Origin: Roseateles oligotrophus
GTDB lineage: Bacteria > Pseudomonadota > Gammaproteobacteria > Burkholderiales > Burkholderiaceae_C
Direction of reading: 5' to 3'
DNA length: 64,000 nt
Assembly (NCBI RefSeq): GCF_025717515.1
Contig: NZ_JAJIRN010000011.1
Span: forward strand, 62,001 to 126,000
The number at the start of each line of letters is the position of its first letter. Position 1 is the first letter of the stretch. This document shows positions 7,665 through 14,678 of this stretch, piece after piece. The notes beneath the pieces are model-generated. The model saw only the letters and a list, made by a program, of their open reading frames with translations, made no database searches and was not told where the DNA came from. Made by a program: the position numbers and the translations under genes.

Positions 7665-9392
7665 TCAGCCGCCCAGATGCCGCGCTCGCTGTATCGCTTC
7701 TTCTCGTGAGCCGATATTGAGCTTGCTGTAGACGCGATTGATATGTGTCTTGACCGTCGCAACCGACACAAACAAGGCGCTAGCGATTTGCTCGTTGCTG
7801 TGATGCTCGCCGATCAGGCGCAGCACCTGCCATTCGCGACCGGTCAGACCCGGCGGGGGCGCTTGAGCGGCCAGCGGTTCGCTCGTTGCCGGTCTGAGGC
7901 CTGCATTTCTCAGCAGGTCCAGCAAATTGGTGGCGCGGCTGCGCGCCTGGGGTTGGTGCACGATGGCGGGAGCTGCGAGCAGCGCTGCCAAGGGCCCCAC
8001 CAGTTTGGGGGCCAGCCAGCGCGCATCGGCTTCCAGCAACTCGTCTTCGCTGCCCAGCCATTGCATCAATGCCGGCAGATTGGCGCCGCTTGGCGCGCCC
8101 AAGGCTTCGATCAAATGCAGTCGCCGCAATAACTGCGGCAAAGGTCGGGCTTGCAGCTCGGCCCTGAGGGCCAATAATTGTTCTTCGCCCATGGCCTGGG
8201 CCGCCAGCAGTGCACAGCCCGCTTGCAGCACCGCCAGTTCCAGCTCATACAAGGAGCTGCTCGAAAATGCGGTCGACCTGAAGCCGGCAGCGATCGCTTT
8301 GAGTGCCGGCTCGTCGTGCCGCAACGAGGCCAGCCAGCTCTGTGCGTGGGCCAAGCGATTGCGCCATTTGAAACAGTAAAAGGCCTTGCGCTCGCGCTGC
8401 TCCAATGCAGCAAGGCCGGCTTCGGCGGGCGCAATATTGCCGGCGAACAGTTGCTGCGTGGCTCGGTCCAGCAACTGCGGGAAGGCGCAGTAGGCGTCCT
8501 CGGGCCAGGGCGTTTGGATTTCGCGCAGGCCGAGTTGGCGGCGCAGGCGTTGCGCCTCTTGCGCATAAAGCTCGGCGGGGGCGGCCAACTCCAAGACCTC
8601 GTGGACCTCGCTGAGCGCTTGCAGCGCATCGATCTGCAGCAGCGTCGCGCCATCGCGATTGGCACCCTTCAAGGCCGCGCTCAAGGGCGCCGTTGCAGCC
8701 GGCGGATCGCCAGCCTCAAGCAGCGCCAGTCCGAGCGTGTAACGTGCCAGTAGCGCGGGTAGCAGCAAGTCATTCGGGAAACCGTCGATGGCGATTTGCG
8801 CTTGCTGGATGGCCCGCTGCGGTTGGTCAAACATCTGCGCAATGCGAGCCTGCAGGGTGGCACGCAGGGCAGGGCTCAAGCCGACCGAGCCGGGTAGGCG
8901 ACGCTCCACCTGATGCGGCTCGCCCGCCACTTCGATGGTCCAGATGTATTGCAGGCCCAGCAGATCACCTTGCTGCATACGCGGCTGCAGGGCATTCAGG
9001 TCCAGCAATTGACCCAGTAAGGGCCTGGCCGAACTGTAGAACAAGGCCCAGCCAACTTGCTCGAGCAGGTCGAGCTGCTGCTCGGGTGAGCCATGCTGGA
9101 GCAGGAGCTCGGCGGCGCGCTGGATCTGATCGGACTTCAGCAGCAGTTGCACCGCGCGGGCCAGCAACTCTTTATCGATGCGGGCTGCGCCGTCGGCATC
9201 CGAGGGCGCTTGGCTTGTTTGGGAGAGGGTCAGCAAGGCTTGCTCGATGTCGCGTGGCGCCCTTGTCAGCAAGGTGGCCAGTGTTGTCGCGTCCAGCGGA
9301 CCCAGCAAGGTCAGCGCAGCTTGCACTTGGACCGGCAAGGCTTGAGCCGAGGCGGTTTTGGATAGGGGAGTGCTGGAGTTGCTTGGGTTCAT
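7665..9392 (-). CDS. MalT-like LuxR-family regulator lacking the ATPase domain
   Basis: This 575-residue protein has a C-terminal LuxR/NarL helix-turn-helix at about 515-575 (GLTGREWQVLRLIGEHHSNEQIASALFVS, VKTHINRVYSKLNIGSR). The rest is alpha-helical, rich in Leu/Ala/Gln, with TPR-like repeats. Residues ~95-170 (AAELLLQHGS, ALFYSSARPLLGQLLDLN) resemble the middle domain of E. coli MalT. The N-terminal P-loop ATPase of MalT (about 240 residues) is absent, and no Walker A motif is visible. Position among maltodextrin genes suggests a regulator of this locus. A ligand could be maltotriose by analogy, since in MalT the inducer binds the helical domain; that is inference. It is transcribed divergently from the MATE gene. 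Confidence 0.75.
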   Translation of the reverse strand: MNPSNSSTPLSKTASAQALPVQVQAALTLLGPLDATTLATLLTRAPRDIEQALLTLSQTSQAPSDADGAARIDKELLARAVQLLLKSDQIQRAAELLLQHGSPEQQLDLLEQVGWALFYSSARPLLGQLLDLNALQPRMQQGDLLGLQYIWTIEVAGEPHQVERRLPGSVGLSPALRATLQARIAQMFDQPQRAIQQAQIAIDGFPNDLLLPALLARYTLGLALLEAGDPPAATAPLSAALKGANRDGATLLQIDALQALSEVHEVLELAAPAELYAQEAQRLRRQLGLREIQTPWPEDAYCAFPQLLDRATQQLFAGNIAPAEAGLAALEQRERKAFYCFKWRNRLAHAQSWLASLRHDEPALKAIAAGFRSTAFSSSSLYELELAVLQAGCALLAAQAMGEEQLLALRAELQARPLPQLLRRLHLIEALGAPSGANLPALMQWLGSEDELLEADARWLAPKLVGPLAALLAAPAIVHQPQARSRATNLLDLLRNAGLRPATSEPLAAQAPPPGLTGREWQVLRLIGEHHSNEQIASALFVSVATVKTHINRVYSKLNIGSREEAIQRARHLGG

Positions 9393-9529
9393 GGGCTTTG
9401 GTGGGCGGGAGGCGGCCGAGCAAAATCCACTGAGGGGGTGGATGCCAGGGCAGCTCGCGGGCGCAACAATCGTCGCTGCGCTTCACAGTCTACGTTCTTG
9501 TTCGCCCCCGTCTGTTTTCGATCCAATTT

Positions 9530-10921
9530 TTGATGACATCATCTTCCCGCGCGGTCGCGCCGCCAGCTCCTCGCTTGCTCAGTCTGGCCTGGCCCTTGTT
9601 CATGGAGCTGTGGCTGTCGATCGCCTTGGGTCTGGTCGGCACCGCCTTGGCGGCGCGGCTCTCCGATGCCTCGGCCGGTGCCTTTGCTTTGGCCATCCAG
9701 CTTTCTGCCACGCTGTTCATTTTGTTCCGAGTCATAGGCGCCGGCGTCAGCGTTGTGTTGACTCAAAGCCTGGGCGCGGGCCGACGCGCAGCGGCCGACG
9801 CGGTGGCGCGTGCGGTATTGGGTGCCAGCACCTGGGTTGGTGGGTTCACGGCCTTGGCTGCCTTGTTCGGCGCCGCACCCCTGTTGCGGCTCTTGAACGC
9901 GCCGGCCGAGGTCTTGCCCTTGGCCGCGCCGTTTTTGCAAGCGCTGGCGCCGGCCTTGTTGCTGGACGCCTGGAATGCGTCAATGTCCAGCGTTATGCGT
10001 GCGCATTTGCGCAGCCGGGAGGCGCTGGCCGTGGTGGTGGTCATGCAAATCAGCCATCTCGCGCTGGCCTTGCCCTTGATGCTGGGCTGGGGCGCCATCC
10101 CCGCGTTGGGCCTGCCCGGCTTTGCGCTGGCATTGGGCGTGAGCCGTGCCTTGGGCCTGGCCTTGCATTTGCTCTTGTGGCGAGCTCGGCTGGGCTTGGT
10201 GCCCCGCTGGAGCGATTGGTGGCGCTTGCCCGGTCACGAATTGGCGGCGGTGCTGCATATCGGCCTGCCTGGCGCGGCCGAGAATATCGGCTATCGCCTC
10301 TCCTTCATGGTCAGCGTGGGCGTGGCCGCAAGTCTGGGAGCCACGGTCTTGGCCACGCAAGCCTATGCCTTGCAGCTGATGAGCTTTGTGATGATGTTCG
10401 GCATCGCGACCGGCTTCGCGGTTGAGATTGTGGTCGGGCATCTGATCGGCGCCGGCCGCCTGCAAGCGGCGCACAGCCTGGTGCGTCGAGCGCTCGCGCG
10501 GGGCCTAGTCGTGAGCGTGGTGGTGGCCTTGGCGGCCGCGCTGGCCGGGCCTTGGTTGATGGGTTGGTTCACGCAAGATGCGGGCATCATTGCGGCGGGG
10601 GCGACGCTGCTGTGGTTAACCGTTTTGCTGGAACCGGGTCGCACCTTCAATCTGGTCGTGATCAATGCGCTGCGTGCCGCCGGTGATGCGCGTTATCCGG
10701 TCGTCGCCGGCGCCGCGTCGATGCTGCTGGTTTTGGCCGGCGGCAGTTGGCTGCTGGCGATTCATTGGGGTCTTGGCCTGCCAGGGCTGTGGATCGCCTA
10801 TGCGCTGGACGAGTGGATCAGGGGCTTGCTGATGTGGCGTCGCTGGGCCACCCAGGCCTGGGTGCCCAGCGCCCGTGCGGCGCACCGGCGGGTGCGCGCG
10901 GCTGCGCCGACAAGCGCTTAG
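9530..10921 (+). CDS. MATE-family efflux transporter
   Basis: This 463-residue integral inner-membrane protein has about twelve hydrophobic segments in two similar halves, as in the MATE family of cation-coupled multidrug exporters. Typical features are the LAWPLFMELWLSIALG first helix, GAGVSVVLTQSLGAGRR in the first half, and the matching GFAVEIVVGHLIGAGR in the second. The substrate is unknown. The start is uncertain because two ATG codons follow each other (9530, 9533) without a good ribosome-binding site. Its stop overlaps the stop of the convergent glk-hexR gene by a few bases. Confidence 0.88.
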   Translation: MMTSSSRAVAPPAPRLLSLAWPLFMELWLSIALGLVGTALAARLSDASAGAFALAIQLSATLFILFRVIGAGVSVVLTQSLGAGRRAAADAVARAVLGASTWVGGFTALAALFGAAPLLRLLNAPAEVLPLAAPFLQALAPALLLDAWNASMSSVMRAHLRSREALAVVVVMQISHLALALPLMLGWGAIPALGLPGFALALGVSRALGLALHLLLWRARLGLVPRWSDWWRLPGHELAAVLHIGLPGAAENIGYRLSFMVSVGVAASLGATVLATQAYALQLMSFVMMFGIATGFAVEIVVGHLIGAGRLQAAHSLVRRALARGLVVSVVVALAAALAGPWLMGWFTQDAGIIAAGATLLWLTVLLEPGRTFNLVVINALRAAGDARYPVVAGAASMLLVLAGGSWLLAIHWGLGLPGLWIAYALDEWIRGLLMWRRWATQAWVPSARAAHRRVRAAAPTSA

Positions 10922-12858
10922 CGGCTGTGCGAAGTCAGCCTTGCCAGCGGCGAGGCCAGGCTGACGCCGGGCGCGGTGCGCCTGGCCTGCGGCGTGGCGG
11001 CGCTTGGATCGTCGGCGTTGCTGCTGCTGCGCTCTTCTAGGCCAAGCAATGGCGAGCTTGAGAGCGGGTCCAGCCCGTCCGCATTGCGCCGCATCGCCAC
11101 CCCGACGGCCAAGATGTCTATCACCAGCAGGTGCAGGATGCGGCTGACCATGGGCACATGGGTTTCGACATCTTCCGTGTGATCGACGATCAAGGCGACA
11201 TCGGCCTTGCGCGCCAGCGGCGATTGACCGGCCGTGATGGCGACCACGAAGGCGCCGCGCTGATGCGCTTTTTCCACCACCTCCAGCAACTCGGGCAGGC
11301 GGCCGCTATTGCTGATGACGACGGCGACGTCGCCAGGCTTCAAGACATTGGCCGCCAGCAACTGCAGGCGCGGGTCGGTGTAGGCCGAGCTGGGCATGCC
11401 AAAGCGCAAGAACTTGTACTCGGCGTCCTGTGCCACCACGCCGTAATGACCGAGCGCATAGAACTCGATCCGCCCGGCGTGCAACAGCAGTTCGACCGCG
11501 CGCGCCATCATGTCGCGGTTGAGTTGGCTGCGCACTTGCAAAATAGCCGAGGCGGTATTGCCCAGCACCTTGGCGCCCAGCTCCAGCATCGAATCGTCCA
11601 GATTGACTTGCGTATGCGTGACCGGCACGGTGCCGGTCAGGCCCGAGGCGAGGCGCAGCTTGAAGTCGGACAAGCCCTCGCAGCCCAGCGTGCGGCAAAA
11701 GCGAATGACGGTGGGCTGGCTGACCTGGGCGGCGCGGGCAATCGTCGCGATCGGGTCGTTCAGCGCCGAACGTGGGTGGGCCAGGATGTGCTCGGCCACG
11801 CGCAGCTCGGCCGGTGACAATTCGGCTCGAGCGCGCCTGATCTGCCCCAGCAAGCCCGCACCGGGCGCCGTCTGCAAGGTGCGCAACTGTGCCTCAAGAA
11901 TTGCCGAGGCGCCCTTGAAGGTGGCATGTTCGGCGGTGATGACAAAGGTCGGGATCGCTGCCACATAGGCGCTGAAACGCCCTTTGTCCTCAAAGCGCGT
12001 CCTGAAGCAAGAGTGCTCGAAATATTCGCCCAGCTTGGGCACAATGCCGCCGCCGATATAGATGCCGCCAAAGGCGCCCAGCGTCACCGCCAAGTCGGCC
12101 GCGGCCGTACCCAGAACGGCGCAAAAAACCTCCAGCGTTTCCTCGCACAAGGGGTCGCGCTTCTCGAGTGCTCGTTGGGTGATTTCGGGCGCTTGAATGC
12201 TTTCGGCCGACTGCCCGGCGCGCTCGGCCAGCGCGCGGTAGATCAACTCCAGGCCGGGGCCTGACAACAAACGCTCGAACGACACATGCTCGAACTGTTT
12301 CATGGCAAAGCGCAGCACCGCGATTTCACGCTCGTCACGGGGCGCAAAGGCGGTGTGACCGCCCTCGGTGCCCAGTGCCACCCAGGCATCACCCGCCGGG
12401 ATCAGGCCGGAAAGCCCCAGGCCGGTGCCTGAGCCCAGCAGTCCTATCACGGCGGGGCTGCGAGCCTGACCGCCGCCGACTTGCTGTACTTCGTTGGCAT
12501 TGAGTCGTGGCAACGCCATCGCCAAGGCCGTGAAGTCATTCACCACCACCAAGGTGTCGAATTTCAGGCGCTGGCGCATTTCTTCGATCGAGAACTGCCA
12601 GTGGTAATTGGTCATGCGAACCAGGTCATCTTCGACCGGGTAAGCGATCGCTATTGCCGCATGCTCGATAGCGGTGCTGGCGCTCATGCCGGTCAGGTTG
12701 GCCAAATAGGCGCTGACGGTGGCATGGAAGTCGGCGTAGTCGGCGCAGCGCAGCGAGGCAATCTGGCTGAACTCGCCGGGGCTGATTTCAAGCGCAAAAC
12801 GTGCGTAAGTGCCACCGATGTCGGCAATCAGGCGCGGGCTGTCAAAGGTCGAGGGCAT
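10918..12858 (-). CDS. Bifunctional glucokinase / RpiR-family regulator (Glk-HexR fusion)
   Basis: This 646-residue fusion protein has three parts. Residues 1-325 are a bacterial glucokinase: ADIGGTYARFAL (phosphate loop), NDFTAL with catalytic D108, GSGTGLGLS and EGGHTAFAP. Residues ~335-410 are an RpiR helix-turn-helix (RVAEHILAHPRSAL, VSQPTVIRFCRTLG). Residues ~455-590 are a SIS sugar-phosphate-binding domain (FYALGHYGVVAQDA, ISNSGRLPELLEVVE). The DNA-binding and SIS halves correspond to HexR, which in other proteobacteria senses KDPG and represses sugar catabolism genes. Fusion to Glk is known in Burkholderiales. The ATG at 12858 gives the usual N-terminus; an upstream TTG is less likely. 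A perfect candidate operator lies about 160 bases upstream, suggesting autoregulation. Confidence 0.92.
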   Translation of the reverse strand: MPSTFDSPRLIADIGGTYARFALEISPGEFSQIASLRCADYADFHATVSAYLANLTGMSASTAIEHAAIAIAYPVEDDLVRMTNYHWQFSIEEMRQRLKFDTLVVVNDFTALAMALPRLNANEVQQVGGGQARSPAVIGLLGSGTGLGLSGLIPAGDAWVALGTEGGHTAFAPRDEREIAVLRFAMKQFEHVSFERLLSGPGLELIYRALAERAGQSAESIQAPEITQRALEKRDPLCEETLEVFCAVLGTAAADLAVTLGAFGGIYIGGGIVPKLGEYFEHSCFRTRFEDKGRFSAYVAAIPTFVITAEHATFKGASAILEAQLRTLQTAPGAGLLGQIRRARAELSPAELRVAEHILAHPRSALNDPIATIARAAQVSQPTVIRFCRTLGCEGLSDFKLRLASGLTGTVPVTHTQVNLDDSMLELGAKVLGNTASAILQVRSQLNRDMMARAVELLLHAGRIEFYALGHYGVVAQDAEYKFLRFGMPSSAYTDPRLQLLAANVLKPGDVAVVISNSGRLPELLEVVEKAHQRGAFVVAITAGQSPLARKADVALIVDHTEDVETHVPMVSRILHLLVIDILAVGVAMRRNADGLDPLSSSPLLGLEERSSSNADDPSAATPQARRTAPGVSLASPLARLTSHSR

Positions 12859-13342
12859 GGCTGAATTGGCAGGGCTGTATGTGTGAGGCCGCAAGGCCTG
12901 GGCTAGCGCCGCATTATGGGGCTGTCATCGCCCTCGGGACTGCGGGTCTATCCCTTTGAAGCGAAGCGGTCGGGTGGTGATTGAGCGGCGGTCGAGGGGT
13001 GATTTTCACGTCGAAATGTAGTGTGACTACATTTTGTGAGGGTAAATCAACTCTTGATCTGATGCGTCAATGCAGCTTGATTTCATTGTGTGCTTATCGA
13101 TTTTTAAAGGCGCGATGTGAAATTGAGGCGATTCGGGAAAGACGCTATTGCGTAGATGATGTAGTTTTGTTACCTTACGGTCAACGAAATAGTTGTAGTG
13201 CTTGGTGGTGGTCTGTTTGCTGCCAAGGTCAATATCAACTTGAGGCGAGCCTGTGCCGCCTCAGGTCTTTCGAGTCGAGAACAATCGTGCGAGCAAATTC
13301 TTTCTGTGGTCGGTCCCTGTTGTTGTCCTTGTGCGAGGTGGC
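12859..13342. other. Divergent promoter region between glk-hexR and the second glucokinase gene
   Basis: This ~480-base region is AT-richer than its surroundings from 13000 on and contains no supported gene. It carries the perfect palindrome at 13017-13031 and a weaker TGTAGT-TTT-GTTACC at 13160-13174, plus a lone TGTAGT at 13194-13199. It should contain promoters for both flanking genes. Confidence 0.65.
13017..13031. promoter_or_regulatory. Perfect HexR-like operator TGTAGT-GTG-ACTACA
   Basis: This is a flawless 6-3-6 inverted repeat in the divergent region between glk-hexR and the second glk. It matches the general form reported for HexR sites (TGTAnT-W3-AnTACA). It lies 158 bases from the hexR fusion start and 311 bases from the second glk start. 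Confidence 0.72.
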
Positions 13343-14362
13343 ATGAGCGCCAGGAACTACCCTTGTTTGGTGGCTGACATTGGCGGCAGCAATGCGCGCT
13401 TTGGCTGGGTGGCCGCGCGCGGCGCCGAGGTCATGCATATTGCGGTGATGCCGGTATCGGAGCATGCCGGTCCGGTGGCGGCGGTGCAGGCCTATTTGCA
13501 GGGGCTGCGGCCGCTGCTGGCGCAAGCCGGACTTGAGTCAATAGTGCCTCGGCGGGCTGCATTTGCGGTGGCCACGGCGGTGGCGGGGGACCGGGTCGAG
13601 TTGACCAATGGGCATTGGAGCTTTTCGCGCGCCGAGGTGCAGTGCTCCCTGGGCTTGGAGTCCTTGCTGGTCTTGAATGATTTCGAGGCGCTGGCCTTGT
13701 CTTTGCCTAAATTGCAGGCCGGTCAGTTGCGGCAATGGTGCGCGTCTACCGGTGTGCCGGGGCAAGGCGTATCCGCTAGTGCCAACACGCTGGCGGTGAT
13801 CGGGCCGGGCACCGGTTTGGGCGTGGCCGGGGTGGTGTTTGCCAATGGCGAATGGGTGGCGCTGCCGGGTGAAGGTGGGCATATGACCTTGGCGGCCGCC
13901 GACGACTTCGAGAGCGAGTTGCTTGCGCATATGCGGCGCAACTATGAGCATGTGTCTGCCGAGCGTTTTCTGTCGGGTATCGGCCTACCGCTGTTGCATG
14001 GCTCGGTGGTGGCGGTGCGCGGTGCGCCGAGTGCGCAAGCACTCAGCGCGGAGTTGATTGTTGAGCGCGGTCTGTCGGGCGAGGATGCGATCTGCGCCGA
14101 AACCCTGGATGTGTTTTGTGCCTTGCTTGGCGGCTTTGCTGGCAATGTGGCGCTGACATTGGGTGCGCGCGGCGGTGTCTATATCGGCGGCGGCATCGTG
14201 CCGCGTTTGGGCGAGCGCTTTTTTGCGTCGCGCTTCCGCGAGCGCTTCGAGGCCAAGGGGCGTTTTCGAGACTATCTCGCCGCTATTCCGACCGCTTTGA
14301 TCACCGACACCCTGGCGGCGCTGAGTGGTGCAGCCTTGGCGCTTGAGCAGCAGCACGAGTGA
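13343..14362 (+). CDS. glk: Glucokinase (second copy)
   Basis: This 339-residue cytoplasmic ATP-dependent glucokinase converts glucose to glucose-6-phosphate. It shows LVADIGGSNARFGW (phosphate 1), ELTNGHWSFS, VLNDFEAL with catalytic D113, GPGTGLGVAG, GEGGHMTLA and the C-terminal GARGGVYIGGGIVPRLGE. It is a stand-alone paralogue of the kinase half of the adjacent fusion; both keep the active-site Asp. The ATG at 13343 is chosen because it starts directly before the phosphate loop with GAGG five bases upstream; an ATG at 13253 in frame would add a 30-residue tail with no family counterpart. It likely phosphorylates glucose freed by MalZ and MalQ. Confidence 0.93.
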   Translation: MSARNYPCLVADIGGSNARFGWVAARGAEVMHIAVMPVSEHAGPVAAVQAYLQGLRPLLAQAGLESIVPRRAAFAVATAVAGDRVELTNGHWSFSRAEVQCSLGLESLLVLNDFEALALSLPKLQAGQLRQWCASTGVPGQGVSASANTLAVIGPGTGLGVAGVVFANGEWVALPGEGGHMTLAAADDFESELLAHMRRNYEHVSAERFLSGIGLPLLHGSVVAVRGAPSAQALSAELIVERGLSGEDAICAETLDVFCALLGGFAGNVALTLGARGGVYIGGGIVPRLGERFFASRFRERFEAKGRFRDYLAAIPTALITDTLAALSGAALALEQQHE

Positions 14363-14678
14363 TCTGGCTGCCAGCGACTGGTTTGTAGTTTCGCAAGGAT
14401 TGCGCTGTAGTTGAATTACACGTTACAGCCTTGAAATTGGTCTTGAAGTGGCTTTGTTGCCTAATTAAGTGGCATAAACAGGTGTAAACCCGCTGTTTTT
14501 TGCTGTAGTTTCGTTGAAATTGGTAGTAGTAAAGCAACGACTAGGGTTTACGTTTGTATGAAATAAATCTAGTTTTGGTACAAATGAGTTTGAGACGTTC
14601 GGATCTCTATCCCTTCGCACAACGCCAAGTTGTCTAGGTCCACCCCCTTTGTTTTTTGAAGCTTGAGGAGACAATTCG
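14363..14678. other. Promoter region of the glucan TonB receptor
   Basis: This is a 316-base AT-rich gap with no gene. It contains four TGTAGT or near-TGTAGT sequences. The best dyad is 14406-14420; 14384-14389 and 14504-14509 are single half-sites. I could not settle on a promoter. Confidence 0.55.
14406..14420. promoter_or_regulatory. HexR-like operator upstream of TonB receptor
   Basis: TGTAGT-TGA-ATTACA has one mismatch from the perfect palindrome seen at 13017. The right arm, ATTACA, matches the arm used by gamma-proteobacterial HexR. It is 258 bases upstream of the receptor start. Confidence 0.55.

Noticed and set aside
14504-14518. TGTAGT-TTC-GTTGAA as a further HexR-like operator
   Set aside because: The right arm matches at only two of six positions, so it is at best a half-site.
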